From the NCBI GenBank assembly GCA_964059195.1, contig CAXKWD010000002.1, positions 164,492,559 through 164,556,558 on the forward strand: a stretch of DNA of 64,000 bases, read 5' to 3'. The notes beneath the pieces are model-generated. The model saw only the letters and a list, made by a program, of their open reading frames with translations, was not told where the DNA came from and did no database searches. Shown here piece after piece: positions 44,701 to 60,100 of the stretch. The stretch's first letter is position 1. Each line of letters starts with the position of its first letter. The translations under genes and the position numbers were made by a program. This stretch comes from Ectobius pallidus (lineage: Eukaryota; Arthropoda; Insecta; Blattodea; Ectobiidae).

Positions 44701-47399
44701 GCGTTTTCAACGGTTCGAAAGCCTTTATCTCGTAAACTATGGTACATTTTTATTGTTGATTTACATGGTTATATTCGCAAAGAAAAGTTATGCCTTTTGT
44801 CATTTGGGAGGATTTATGTAGTAAGCTGATAAAACGTTTTTATTTCGAGTTTTCAAAAATCCTGCGCGATTTTCATCTCCAAGAATAAAAGATACTGTTT
44901 TTACATTAACAATATAATCTCAAAAATTTATTGCGTTTCCGAGGAAACATAAGTTTATATGCAAAAGCAGTTGAAACTGTTCTTTTTCCAATCTTATACA
45001 ATCCTGCTTTTTAATAGAAGCTGCACGTTCCCGGGATTCTCAGCCCTACAAACTTCCGTAAGCGTCGATTTAATTTTATTTCCGAAAGTTTCTTTTATGC
45101 TGTGAGTGTGCGGATTTGAGAAAGATGTTATTTTTGCCGATATGACTTTTTTCGTATGAGTCGTTTTCAACGGTTCGACAGCCGTTATCTCGTAAACTAT
45201 GGTACATTTTTATTGTTGATGTTACACGGTTTTATTCGCAATGAAATGTTATGAGGTTCGTCTCTAGAGAGTTTTTATGTAGTATGCTGATAAAACGGTT
45301 TTATTTCGACTTTTCTAACTTCCGTTAGCGTCGATTTTATTTTTATTTCCCTAAGTTTGTTTTATGGTGTGAGTATACGGAATTGTAAAAGATATTATTT
45401 TTGCCGATATGACTTTTTTCGTGTGAGGCGTTTCAGGCGGTTCGACAGTCGTTATAACGTAAACTATGGTACATTTTTATTGTTGATGTACACGGTTTTA
45501 TTCGCAATGAAATGTTATGACGTTCGTCTCTTAATAGTTTTTATGTACTAGGCTGATAAAATGGTTTTATATCGACTTTTCTAAAATCCTGCGCGACTTT
45601 CATCTCCAAGAATAAAAAATATTGTTTTTACATTAACAATGTAATTTCAAAAATGTCTTTTGTATCCGAGGAAACATAAATTTATATGCAAATCAGTTGA
45701 AACTGTTCATTTTCCACTCTTATACAATCCCGCGCTTTAATAGAAGCTGCATGCCTTCCCGGGATTCTCAGCCCTGCCAACTTCCGTTAGCGTCGATTTT
45801 ATTTTTATTTCCGAAAGTTTCTTTTATGCTGTGAGTATGCGGAATTATAAAAGATGTTATTTTTGCCGATATGACTTTTTTCGTGTGAGTCGTTTTCAAC
45901 GGTTCGACAGCCGTTATCTCGTAAACTATGGTACATTTTTATTGTTGATGTACACGCTTTTATTCGCAATGAAATGTTATGACGTTCGTCTCTTGGGAGT
46001 TTTTATGTACTAGGCTGATAAAATGGTTTTATTTCGACTTTTCTAAAATCCTGCGCGATTTTCATCTCCAAGAATAAAAAATATTGTTTTTACATTAACA
46101 ATATAATCTCAAAAATGTCTTGTGTTTCCGAGGAAACATAAGTTTATATGCAAAAGTAGTTGAAACTGTTCATTTTCCACTCTTATACAATCCTGCGCTT
46201 TAATAGAAGCTGCATGCCTTCCCGGGATTTTCAGCCCTGCCAACTTCCGTTAGCGTCGATTTTATTTTTATTTCCGTAAGTTTCTTTTATGCTGTGAGTA
46301 TGCGGATTTGAAAAAGATGTTATTTTTGCCGATATGACTTTTTTCGTATGAGTCGTTTTTAACGGTTCGACAGCCGTTATCTCGTAAACTATGGTACATT
46401 TTTATTTCTGATGTACACGCTTTTATTCGCAATGAAATGTTATGACGTTCGTCTCTTGGGAGTTTTTATGTACTAGGCTGATATAATGGTTATATATCGA
46501 CTTTTCTAAAATCATGCGCAATTTTCATGTCCAAGAATAAAAAATATTGTTTTTACATTAACAATATAATCTAAAAAATGTCTTGTGTTTCCGAGGAAAC
46601 ATAAGTTTATATGCAAAAGCAGTTGCAACTGTTCTTTTTCCACTCTTATACAATCCTGCGCTTTAATAGAAGCTGCATGCCTTCCCGGGATTCTCAGCCC
46701 TGCCAACTTTCGTTAGCGTCGATTTTATTTTTATTTCCGAAAGTTTCTTTTATGCTGTGAGTGTGCGGAATTGTAAAAGATGTTATTTTTGCCGATATGA
46801 CTTTTTTCGTGCGAGGCGTTTTCAACGGTTCGACAGCTGTTATCTCGTAAACTATGGTACATTTTTATTGTTGATGTTACACGGTTTTATTCGCAATGAA
46901 ATGTTATGAGGTTCGTCTCTAGAGAGTTTTTATGTAGTATGCTGATAAAACGGTTTTATTTCGACTTTTCTAAAATCCTGCGCGATTTTCATCTCCAAGA
47001 ATAAAAGATACTGTTTTTACATTAACAATATAATCTCAAAAATTTCTTGCGTTTCCGAGGAAACATAAGTTTATATGCAAAAGCAGTTGAAACTGTTCAT
47101 TTTCCACTCTTATACAATACCGCCCTTTAATAGAAGCTGCATGCCTTCCCGGGATTCTCAGCCCTACCAACTTCCGTTAGCGTCGATTTTATTTTTATTT
47201 CCCTATGTTTCTTTTATGGTGTGAGTATACGGAATTGTAAAAGATGTTATTTTTGCCGATATGACTTTTTTCGTGTGAGGCGTTTTCGACGGTTCGACAG
47301 CCGTTATAACGTAAACTATGGTACATTTTTATTGTTGATGTACACGCTTTTATTCGCAATGAAATGTTATGACGTTCGTCTCTTGGGAGTTTTTATGTA
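38800..47399 (+). repeat. 19-monomer irregular block with internal 3-mer duplication
   Basis: 8600 bp, which is 18 full monomers plus one of 266 bp. Order approximately D, C, B, then C', B, B' twice (40189-41577 and 41578-42966), then H, I, J, K, L, M, N, B, H, G. C' is a hybrid with a B-like front and a C-like rear, consistent with unequal exchange inside monomers. Confidence 0.8.
45282..45547 (+). repeat. Satellite monomer M, copy 2
   Basis: Same 266-bp monomer with the identical deletion junction at 45318/45319, again following K and L. Confidence 0.95.
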
Positions 47400-50300
47400 C
47401 TAGGCTGATAAAATGGTTTTATTTCGACTTTTCTAAAATCCTGCGCGATTTTCATCTCCAAGAATAAAAAATATTGTTTTTACATTAACAATATAATCTC
47501 AAAAATGTCTTGTGTTTCCGAGGAAACATAAGTTTATATGCCAAAGGCAGTTGAAACTTTTTTTTTCCACTTTTATACAATCCTCTGCTTTTATAGAAGC
47601 TGCATGCCTTCCCGGGATTCTCAGCCATGCCAACTTTCGTAAGCGTCGATTTTATTTTTATTTCCGAAAGTTTCCTTTATGCCGCGAGTGTGCGGAATTG
47701 AAAAAGATGTTATTTTTTCTGATATGACTTTTTTCGTGCGAGGCGTTTTCAACGGTTCGAAAGCCTTTATCTCTTAAACTATGGTACATTTTTATTGTTG
47801 ATGTACATGGGTATATTCGCAAAGAAAAGTTATGCCTTTTGTCATTTGGGAGGATTTATGTAGTACGCTGATAAAACGGTTTTATTTCGACTTTTCTAAA
47901 ATCCTGCGCGATTTTCATCTCCAAGAATAAAAGATACTGTTTTTACATTAACAATATAATCTCAAAAATTTATTGCGTTTCCGAGGAAACATAAGTTTAT
48001 ATGCAAAAGCAGTTGAAACTGTTCTTTTTCCAATCTTATACAATCCTGCTTTTTAATAGAAGCTGCACCTTCCCGGGATTCTCAGCCCTACAAACTTCCG
48101 TAAGCGTCGATTTCATTTTTATTTCCGAAAGTTTCTTTTATGCTGTGAGTGTGCGGAATTGTAAAAGATGTTATTTTTGCCGATATTACTTTTTTCGTGT
48201 GAGGCGTTTTCAACGGTTCGACAGCCGTTATCTCGTAAACTATGGTACATTTTTATTGTTGATGTACACGCTTTTATTCGCAATGACATGTTATGACGTT
48301 CGTTTCTTGGGAGTTTTTATGTAATAGGCTGATAAAATGGTTTTATTTCGACTTTTCTAAAATCCTGCGCGATTTTCATCTCCAAGAATAAAAAAATATT
48401 GTTTTTACATTAACAATATAATCTCAAAAATGTCTTGTGTTTCCGAGGAAACATAAGTTTATATGCAAAAGCAGTTGAAACTGTTCTTTTTCCACTCTTA
48501 TACAATCCTGCGCTTTAATAGAAGCTGCATGCCTTCCCGGGATTCTCAGCCCTGCCAACTTCCGTTAGCGTCGATTTTATTTTTATTTCCGTAAGTTTCT
48601 TTTATGCTGTGAGTATGCGGATTTGAAAAAGATGTTATTTTTGCCGATATGGCTTTTTTCGTATGAGTCGTTTTCAACGGTTCGACAGCCGTTATCTCGT
48701 AAACTATGGTACATTTTTATTGTTGATGTACACGCTTTTATTCGCAATGAAATGTTATGACGTTCGTCTCTTGGGAGTTTTTATGTACAAGGCTGATATA
48801 ATGGTTTTATATCGACTTTTCTAAAATCATGGGCAATTTTCATGTCCAAGAATAAAAAATATTGTTTTTACATTAACAATATAATCTCAAAAATGTCTTG
48901 TGTTTCCGAGGAAACATAAGTTTATATGCAAAAGCCGTTGAAACTGTTCTTTTTCCACTCTTATACAATCCTGCGCTTTAATAGAAGCTGCATGCCTTCC
49001 CGGGATTCTCAGCCCTACCAACTTTCGTTAGCGTCGATTTTATTCTTATTTCCGAAAGTTTCTTTTATGCTGTGAGTGTGCGGATTTGAAAAAGATGTTA
49101 TTTTTGCCGATATGACTTTTTTCGTATGAGTCGATTTCAACGGTTCGACAGCCGTTATCTCGTAAACTATGGTACATTTTTATTGTTGATGTTACACGGT
49201 TTTATTCGCAATGAAATGTTATGAGGTTCGTCTCTAGAGAGTTTGTATGTAGTATGCTGATAAAACGGTTTTATTTCGACTTTTCTAAAATCCTGCGCGA
49301 TTTTCATCTCCAAGAATAAAAGATACTGTTTTTACATTAACAATATAATCTCAAAAATTTCTTGCGTTTCCGAGGAAACATAAGTTTATATGCAAAAGCA
49401 GTTGAAACTGTTCATTTTCCACTCTTATACAATACCGCGCTTTAATAGAAGCTGCATGCCTTCCCGGGATTCTCAGCCCTACCAACTTCCGTTAGCGTCG
49501 ATTTTATTTTTATTTCCCTAAGTTTCTTTTATGGTGTGAGTATACGAAATTGTAAAAGATGTTATTTTTGCCGATATGACTTTTTTCGTGTGAGGCGTTT
49601 CAGACGGTTCGACAGCCGTTATAACGTAAACTATGGTACATTTTTATTGTTGATGTACACGGTTTTATTCGCAATGAAATGTTATGAGGTTCGTCTCTAG
49701 AGAGTTTTTATGTAGTATGCTGATAAAACGGTTTTATTTCGACTTTTCTAAAATCCTGCGCGATTTTCATCTCCAAGAATAAAAAATATTGTTTTTACAT
49801 TAACAATATAATCTCAAAAATGTCTTGTGTTTCCGAGGAAACATAAGTTTATATGCCAAAGGCAGTTGAAACTTTTTTTTTCCACTTTTATACAATCCTC
49901 CGCTTTTATAGAAGCTGCATGCCTTCCCGGGATTCTCAGCCATGCCAACTTTCGTAAGCGTCGATTTTATTTTTATTTCCGAAAGTTTCTTCTATGCCGT
50001 GAGTGTGCGGAATTGAAAAAGATGTTATTTTTGCCGATATGACTTTTTTTCGTGCGAGGCGTTTTCAACGGTGCGAAAGCCTTTATCTCGTAAACTATGA
50101 TACATTTTTATTGTTGATTTACATGGTTATATTCGCAAAGAAAAGTTATGCCTTTTGTCATTTGGGAGGATTTATGTAGTAAGCTGATAAAACGTTTTTA
50201 TTTCGAGTTTTCAAAAATCCTGCGCGATTTTCATCTCCAAGAATAAAAGATACTGTTTTTACATAAACAATATAATCTCAAAAATTTATTGCGTTTCCGA

Positions 50301-50639
50301 GGAAACATAAGTTTATATGCAAAAGCAGTTGAAACTGTTCTTTTTCCAATCTTATACAATCCTGCTTTTTAATAGAAGCTGCACCTTCCCGGGATTCTCA
50401 GCCCTACAAACTTCCGTAAGCGTCGATTTAATTTTATTTCCGAAAGTTTCTTTTATGCTGTGAGTGTGCGGATTTGAGAAAGATGTTATTTTTGCCGATA
50501 TGACTTTTTTCGTATGAGTCGTTTTCAACGGTTCGACAGCCGTTATCTCGTAAACTATGGTACATTTTTATTGTTGATGTTACACGGCTTTATTCGCAAT
50601 GAAATGTTATGAGGTTCGTCTCTAGAGAGTTTTTATGTA

Positions 50640-50905
50640 GTATGCTGATAAAACGGTTTTATTTCGACTTTTCTAACTTCCGTTAGCGTCGATTTTATTT
50701 TTATTTCCCTAAGTTTCTTTTATGGTGTGAGTATACGGAATTGTAAAAGATGTTATTTTTGCCGATATGACTTTTTTCGTGTGAGGCGTTTCAGACGGTT
50801 CGACAGTCGTTATAACGTAAACTATGGTACATTTTTATTGTTGATGTACACGGTTTTATTCGCAATGAAATGTTATGACGTTCGTCTCTTAATAGTTTTT
50901 ATGTA
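50640..50905 (+). repeat. Satellite monomer M, copy 3
   Basis: Identical junction at 50676/50677; follows an L monomer and precedes an N monomer, as copy 2 does. Confidence 0.95.
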
Positions 50906-53900
50906 CTAGGCTGATAAAATGGTTTTATTTCGACTTTTCTAAAATCCTGCGCGATTTTCATCTCCAAGAATAAAAAATATTGTTTTTACATTAACAATGT
51001 AATTTCAAAAATGTCTTGTATATCCGAGGAAACATAAATTTATATGCAAATCAGTTGAAACTGTTCATTTTCCACTCTTATACAATCCCGCGCTTTAATA
51101 GAAGCTGCATGCCTTCCCGGGATTCTCAGCCCTACCAACTTCCGTTAGCGTCGATTTTAGTTTTATTTCCGAAAGTTTCTTTTATGCTGTGAGTATGCGG
51201 ATTTGAAAAATATGTTATTTTTACCGATATGACTTTTTTCGTGTGAGTCGTTTTCATCGGTTCGACAGCCGTTATCTCGTAAACTATGGTACATTTTTAT
51301 TGTTGTTGTACACGCTTTTATTCGCAATGAAATGTTATGACGTTGGTCTCTTGGGAGTTTTTATGTACTAGGCTGATAAAATGGTTTTATTTCGACTTTT
51401 CTAAAATCCTGCGCGACTTTCATCTCCAAGAATAAAAAATATTGTTTTTACATTAACAATATGATCTCAAAAATGTCTTGTGTTTCCGAGGAAACATAAG
51501 TTTATATGCCAAAGGCAGTTGAAACTTTTTTTTCCACTTTTATACAATCCTCCGCTTTTATAGAAGCTGCATGCCTTCCCGGGATTCTCAGCCATGCCAA
51601 CTTTCGTAAGCGTCAATTTTATTTTTATTTCCGAAAGTTTCCTTTATGCCGTGAGTGTGCGGAATTGAAAAAGATGTTATTTTTGCCGATATGACTTTTT
51701 TGGTGCGAGGCGTTTTTAACGGTTCGAAAGTCTTTATCTCGTAAACTATGGTACATTTTTATTGTTGATGTACATGGTTATATTCGCAAAGAAAAGTTAT
51801 GCCTTTTGTCATTTGGGAGGATTTATGTAGTACGCTGATAAAACGGTTTTATTTCGACTTTTCTAAAATCCTGCGCGATTTTCATCTCCAAGAATAAAAG
51901 ATACTGTTTTTACATTAACAATATAATCTCAAAAATTTCTTGCGTTTCCGAGGAAACATAAGTTTATATGCAAAAGCAGTTGAAACTGTTCATTTTCCAC
52001 TCTTATACAATACCGCGCTTTAATAGAAGCTGCATGCCTTCCCGGGATTCTCAGCCCTACCAACTTCCGTTAGCGTCGATTTTACTTTTATTTCCGAAAG
52101 TTTCTTTTATGCTGTGAGTATGCGGATTTGAAAAAGATGTTATTTTTACCGATATGACTTTTTTCGTGTGAGTCGTTTTCAACGGTTCGACAGCCGTTAT
52201 CTCGTAAACTATGGTACATTTTTATTGTTGATGTACACGCTTTTATTCGCAATGAAATGTTTTGACGTTCGTCTCTTAGGAGTTTTTATGTACTAGGCTG
52301 ATAAAATGGTTTTATTTCGACTTTTCTAAAATCCTGCGCGATTTTCATCTCCAAGAATAAAAAATATTGTTTTTACATTAACAATATAATCTCAAAAATG
52401 TCTTGTGTTTCCGAGGAAACATAAGTTTATATGCCAAAGGCAGTTGAAAATTTTTTTTTCCACTTTTATACAATCCTCCGCTTTTATAGAAGCTGCATCC
52501 CTTCCCGGGATTCACAGCCCTGCCAACTTTCGTAAGCGTCGATTTTATTTTTATTTCTGAAAGTTTTTTTATGCTGTGAGTGTGCGGAAATGTAAAAGAT
52601 GTTATTTTTGCCGATGTAACTTTTTTCGTATGAGGCGTTTTCAACGGTTCGACAGCCGTTATCTTGTAAACTATGGTACATTTTTATTGTTGATGTACAC
52701 GCTTTTATTCGCAATGAAATGTTTTGACGTTCGTCTCTTGGGAGTTTTTATGTACTAGGCTGATAAAATGGTTTTATATCGACTTTTCTAAAATCCTGCG
52801 CGACTTTCATCTCCAAGAATAAAAAATATTGTTTTTACATTAACAATATAATCTCAAAAATGTCTTGTGTTTCCGAGGAAACATAAGTTTATATGCAAAA
52901 GCAGTTGAAACTGTTCTTTTTCCAATCTTATACAATCCTGCGCTTTAATAGAAGCTGCATGCCTTCCCGGGATTCTCAGCCCTGCCAACTTCCGTTAGCG
53001 TCGATTTTATTTTTATTTCCGAAAGTTTCTTTTATGCTGTGAGTATGCGGAATTATAAAAGATGTTATTTTTGCCGATATGACTTTTTTCGTGTGAGTCG
53101 TTTTCAACGGTTCGACAGCCGTTATCTCGTAAACTATGGTACATTTTTATTGTTGATGTACACGCTTTTATTCGCAATGAAATGTTATGACGTTCGTCTC
53201 TTGGGAGTTTTTATGTACTAGGCTGATAAAATGGTTTTATTTCGACTTTTCTAAAATCCTGCGCGATTTTCATCTCCAAGAATAAAAAATATTGTTTTTA
53301 CATTAACAATATAATCTCAAAAATGTCTTGTGTTTCCGAGGAAACATAAGTTTATATGCCGAAGGCAGTTGAAAAATTTTTTTTCCACTTTTATACAATC
53401 CCACGCTTTTATAGAAGCTGCATCCCTTCCCGGGATTCACAGCCCTGCCAACTTTCGTAAGCGTCGATTTTATTTTTATTTCCGAAAGTTTTTTTATGCT
53501 GTGAGTGTGCGGAAATGTAAAAGATGTTATTTTTGCCGATGTAACTTTTTTCCGTGCGAGGCGTTTTCAACGGTTCGACAGCCGTTATCTTGTAAACTAT
53601 GGTACATTTTTATTGTTGATGTACACGCTTTTATTCGCAATGAAATGTTTTGACGTTCGTCTCTTGGGAGTTTTTATGTACTAGGCTGATAAAATGGTTT
53701 TATATCGACTTTTCTAAAATCCTGCGCGACTTTCATCTCCAAGAATAAAAAATATTGTTTTTACATTAACAATATAATCTCAAAAATGTCTTGTGTTTCC
53801 GAGGAAACATAAGTTTATATGCAAAAGCAGTTGAAACTGTTCTTTTTCCAATCTTATACAATCCTGCGCTTTAATAGAAGCTGCATGCCTTCCCGGGATT

Positions 53901-56900
53901 CTCAGCCCTGCCAACTTCCGTTAGCGTCGATTTTATTTTTATTTCCGAAAGTTTCTTTTATGCTGTGAGTATGAGGAATTATAAAAGATGTTATTTTTGC
54001 CGATATGACTTTTTTCGTGTGAGTCGTTTTCAACGGTTCGACAGCCGTTATCTCGTAAACTATGGTACATTTTTATTGTTGATGTACACGCTTTTATTCG
54101 CAATGAAATGTTATGACGTTCGTCTCTTGGGAGTTTTTATGTACTAGGCTGATAAAATGGTTTTATTTCGACTTTTCTAAAATCCTGCGCGATTTTCATC
54201 TCCAAGAATAAAAAATATTGTTTTTACATTAACAATATAATCTCAAAAATGTCTTGTGTTTCCGAGGAAACATAAGTTTATATGCAAAAGTAGTTGAAAC
54301 TGTTCATTTTCCACTCTTATACAATCCTGCGCTTTAATAGAAGCTGCATGCCTTCCCGGGATTTTCAGCCCTGCCAACTTCCGTTAGCGTCGATTTTATT
54401 TTTATTTCCGTAAGTTTCTTTTATTCTGTGAGTATGCGGATTTGAAAAAGATGTTATTTTTGCCGATATGACTTTTTTCGTATGAGTCGTTTTTAACGGT
54501 TCGACAGCCGTTATCTCGTAAACTATGGTACATTTTTATTTCTGATGTACACGCTTTTATTCGCAATGAAATGTTATGACGTTCGTCTCTTGGGAGTTTT
54601 TATGTACTAGGCTGATATAATGGTTATATATCGACTTTTCTAAAATCATGCGCAATTTTCATGTCCAAGAATAAAAAATATTGTTTTTACATTAACAATA
54701 TAATCTCAAAAATGTCTTGTGTTTCCGAGGAAACATAAGTTTATATGCAAAAGCAGTTGAAACTGTTCTTTTTCCACTCTTATACAATCCTGCGCTTTAA
54801 TAGAAGCTGCATGCCTTCCCGGGATTCTCAGCCCTGCCAACTTTCGTTAGCGTCGATTTTATTTTTATTTCCGAAAGTTTCTTTTATGCTGTGAGTGTGC
54901 GGAATTGTAAAAGATGTTATTTTTGCCGATATGACTTTTTTCGTGCGAGGCGTTTTCAACGGTTCGACAGCCGTTATCTCGTAAACTATGGTACATTTTT
55001 ATTGTTGATGTTACACGGTTTTATTCGCAATGAAATGTTATGAGGTTCGTCTCTAGAGAGTTTTTATGTAGTATGCTGATAAAACGGTTTTATTTCGACT
55101 TTTCTAAAATCCTGCGCGATTTTCATCTCCAAGAATAAAAGATACTGTTTTTACATTAACAATATAATCTCAAAAATTTCTTGCGTTTCCGAGGAAACAT
55201 AAGTTTATATGCAAAAGCAGTTGAAACTGTTCATTTTCCACTCTTATACAATACCGCGCTTTAATAGAAGCTGCATGCCTTCCCGGGATTCACAGGCCTA
55301 CCAACTTCCGTTAGCGTCGATTTTATTTTATTTCCCTATGTTTCTTTTATGGTGTGAGTATACGGAATTGTAAAAGATGTTCTTTTTGCCGATATGACTT
55401 TTTTCGTGTGAGGCGTTTGAGACGGTTCGACAGCCGTTATAACGTAAACTATGGTACATTTTTATTGTTGATGTACACGCTTTTATTCGCAATGAAATGT
55501 TATGACGTTCGTCTCTAGAGAGTTTTTATGTAGTATGCTGATAAAACGGTTTTATTTCGACTTTTCTAAAATCCTGCGCGATTTTCATCTCCAAGAATAA
55601 AAGATACTGTTTTTACATTAACAATATAATCTCAAAAATTTCTTGCGTTTCCGAGGAAACATAAGTTTATATGCAAAAGCAGTTGAAACTGTTCATTTTC
55701 CACTCTTATACAATACCGCGCTTTAATAGAAGCTGCATGCCTTCCCGGGATTCTCAGCCCTACCAACTTCCGTTAGCGTCGATTTTATTTTTATTTCCCT
55801 AAGTTTCTTTTATGGTGTGAGTATACGAAATTGTAAAAGATGTTATTTTTGCCGATATGACTTTTTTCGTGTGAGGCGTTTCAGACGGTTCGACAGCCGT
55901 TATAACGTAAACTATGGTACATTTTTATTGTTGATGTACACGGTTTTATTCGCAATGAAATGTTATGACGTTCGTCTCTTGGGAGTTTTTATGTACTAGG
56001 CTGATAAAATGGTTTTATTTCGACTTTTCTAAAATCCTGCGCGACTTTCATCTCCAAGAATAAAAAATATTGTTTTTACATTAACAATATAATCTCAAAA
56101 ATGTCTTGTGTTTCCGAGGAAACATAAATTTATATGCAAAAGCAGTTGAAACTGTTCATTTTCCACTCTTATACAATCCCGCGCTTTAATAGAAGCTGCA
56201 TGCCTTCCCGGGATTCTCAGCCCTGCCAACTTCCGTTAGCGTCGATTTTAGTTTTATTTCCGAAAGTTTCTTTTATGCTGTGAGTATGCGGATTTGAAAA
56301 ATATGTTATTTTTACCGATATGACTTTTTTCGTGTGAGTCGTTTTCATCGGTTCGACAGCCGTTATCTCGTAAACTATGGTACATTTTTATTGTTGATGT
56401 ACTCGCTTTTATTCGTAATGAAATGTTATGACGTTCGTCTCTTGGGAGTCTTTATGTACTAGGCAGATAAAATGGTTTTATTTCGACTTTTCTAAAATCC
56501 TGCGCGATTTTCATCTCCAAGAATAAAAAATATTGTTTTTACATTAACAATATAATCTCAAAAATGTCTTGTGTTTCCGAGGAAACATAAGTTTATATGC
56601 CAAAGGCAGTTGAAACTTATTTTTTCCACTTTTATACAATCCTCCGCTTTTATAGAAGCTGCATGCCTTCCCGGGATTCTCAGCCATGCCAACTTTCGTA
56701 AGCGTCGATTTTATTTTTATTTCCGAAAGTTTCTTCTATGCCGTGAGTGTGCGGAATTGAAAAAGATGTTATTTTTGCAGATATGACTTTTTTTCGTGCG
56801 AGGCGTTTTCAACGGTTCGAAAGCCTTTATCTCGTAAACTATGGTACATTTTTATTGTTGATGTTACACGGTTTTATTCGCAATGAAATGTTATGAGGTT

Positions 56901-56923
56901 CGTCTCTAGAGAGTTTTTATGTA

Positions 56924-57189
56924 GTATGCTGATAAAACGGTTTTATTTCGACTTTTCTAACTTCCGTTAGCGTCGATTTTATTTTTATTTCCCTAAGTTT
57001 CTTTTATGGTGTGAGTATACGGAATTGTAAAAGATGTTATTTTTGCCGATATGACTTTTTTCGTGTGAGGCGTTTCAGACGGTTCGACAGTCGTTATAAC
57101 GTAAACTATGGTACATTTTTATTGTTGATGTACACGGTTTTATTCGCAATGAAATGTTATGACGTTGGTCTCTTGGGAGTTTTTATGTA
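56924..57189 (+). repeat. Satellite monomer M, copy 4
   Basis: Identical junction at 56960/56961. Here it follows a D monomer whose rear is L-like, so a recombination removed about one monomer. Confidence 0.95.
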
Positions 57190-60100
57190 CTAGGCTGATA
57201 AAATGGTTTTATTTCGACTTTTCAAAAATCCTGCGCGACTTTCATCTCCAAGAATAAAAAATATTGTTTTTACATTAACAATATAATCTCAAAAATGTCT
57301 TGTGTTTCCGAGGAAACATAAGTTTATATGCCAAAGGCAGTTGAAACTTTTTTTTCCACTTTTATACAATCCTCCGCTTTTATAGAAGCTGCATGCCTTC
57401 CCGGGATTCTCAGCCATGCCAACTTTCGTAAGCGTCGATTTTATTTTTATTTCCGAAAGTTTCCTTTATGCCGTGAGTGTGCGGAATTGAAAAAGATGTT
57501 ATTTTTGCCGATATGACTTTTTTGGTGCGAGGCGTTTTTAACGGTTCGAAAGTCTTTATCTCGTAAACTATGGTACATTTTTATTGTTGATGTACATGGT
57601 TATATTCGCAAAGAAAAGTTATGCCTTTTGTCATTTGGGAGGATTTATGTAGTACGCTGATAAAACGGTTTTATTTCGACTTTTCTAAAATCCTGCGCGA
57701 TTTTCATCTCCAAGAATAAAAGATACTGTTTTTACATTAACAATATAATCTCAAAAATTTCTTGCGTTTCCGAGGAAACATAAGTTTATATGCAAAAGCA
57801 GTTGAAACTGTTCATTTTCCACTCTTATACAATACCGCGCTTTAATAGAAGCTGCATGCCTTCCCGGGATTCTCAGCCCTACCAACTTCCGTTAGCGTCG
57901 ATTTTACTTTTATTTCCGAAAGTTTCTTTTATGCTGTGAGTATGCGGATTTGAAAAAGATGTTATTTTTACCGATATGACTTTTTTCGTGTGAGTCGTTT
58001 TCAACGGTTCGACAGCCGTTATCTCGTAAACTATGGTACATTTTTATTGTTGATGTACACGCTTTTATTCGCAATGAAATGTTTTGACGTTCGTCTCTTG
58101 GGAGTTTTTATGTACTAGGCTGATAAAATGGTTTTATTTCGACTTTTCTAAAATCCTGCGCGATTTTCATCTCCAAGAATAAAAAATATTGTTTTTACAT
58201 TAACAATATAATCTCAAAAATGTCTTCTGTTTCCGAGGAAACATAAGTTTATATGCCAAAGGCAGTTGAAAATTTTTTTTTCCACTTTTATACAATCCTC
58301 CGCTTTTATAGAAGCTGCATCCCTTCCCGGGATTCACAGCCCTGCCAACTTTCGTAAGCGTCGATTTTATTTTTATTTCCGAAAGTTTTTTTATGCTGTG
58401 AGTGTGCGGAAATGTAAAAGATGTTATTTTTGCCGATGTAACTTTTTTCGTGCGAGGCGTTTTCAACGGTTCGACAGCCGTTATCTTGTAAACTATGGTA
58501 CATTTTTATTGTTGATGTACACGCTTTTATTCGCAATGAAATGTTTTGACGTTCGTCTTTTGGGAGTTTTTATGTACTAGGCTGATAAAATGGTTTTATA
58601 TCGACTTTTCTAAAATCCTGCGCGACTTTCATCTCCAAGAATAAAAAATATTGTTTTTACATTAACAATATAATCTCAAAAATGTCTTGTGTTTCCGAGG
58701 AAACATAAGTTTATATGCAAAAGCAGTTGAAACTGTTCTTTTTCCAATCTTATACAATCCTGCGCTTTAATAGAAGCTGCATGCCTTCCCGGGATTCTCA
58801 GCCCTGCCAACTTCCGTTAGCGTCGATTTTATTTTTATTTCCGTAAGTTTCTTTTATGCTGTGAGTATGCGGATTTGAAAAAGATGTTATTTTTGCCGAT
58901 ATGACTTTTTTCGTATGAGTCGTTTTCAACGGTTCGACAGCCGTTATCTCGTAAACTATGGTACATTTTTATTGTTGATGTACACGCTTTTATTCGCAAT
59001 GAAATGTTATGACGTTCGTCTCTTGGGAGTTTTTATGTACTAGGCTGATATAATGGTTTTATATCGACTTTTCTAAAATCATGGGCAATTTTCATGTCCA
59101 AGAATAAAAAATATTGTTTTTACATTAACAATATAATCTCAAAAATGTCTTGTGTTTCCGAGGAAACATAAGTTTATATGCAAAAGCAGTTGAAACTGTT
59201 CTTTTTCCACTCTTATACAATCCTGCGCTTTAATAGAAGCTGCATGCCTTCCCGGGATTCTCAGCCCTACCAACTTTCGTTAGCGTCGATTTCATTTTTA
59301 TTTCCGAAAGTTTCTTTTATGCTGTGAGTGTGCGGATTTGAAAAAGATGTTATTTTTGCCGATATGACTTTTTTCGTATGAGTCGTTTTCAACGGTTCGA
59401 CAGCCGTTATCTCGTAAACTATGGTACATTTTTATTGTTGATGTACACGCTTTTATTCGCAATGAAATGTTATGACGTTCGTCTCTTGGGAGTTTTTATG
59501 TACTAGGCTGATATAATGGTTTTATATCGACTTTTCTAAAATCATGGGCAATTTTCATGTCCAAGAATAAAAAATATTGTTTTTACATTAACAATATAAT
59601 CTCAAAAATGTCTTGTGTTTCCGAGGAAACATAAGTTTATATGCAAAAGCAGTTGAAACTGTTCTTTTTCCACTCTTATACAATCCTGCGCTTTAATAGA
59701 AGCTGCATGCCTTCCCGGGATTCTCAGCCCTACCAACTTTCGTTAGCGTCGATTTTATTTTTATTTCCGAAAGTTTCTTTTATGCTGTGAGTGTGCGGAT
59801 TTGAAAAAGATGTTATTTTTGCCGATATGACTTTTTTCGTATGAGTCGTTTTCAACGGTTCGACAGCCGTTATCTCGTAAACTATGGTACATTTTTATTG
59901 TTGATGTTACACGGTTTTATTCGCAATGAAATGTTATGAGGTTCGTCTCTAGAGAGTTTTTATGTAGTATGCTGATAAAACGGTTTTATTTCGACTTTTC
60001 TAAAATCCTGCGCGATTTTCATCTCCAAGAATAAAAGATACTGTTTTTACATTAACAATATAATCTCAAAAATTTCTTGCGTTTCCGAGGAAACATAAGT

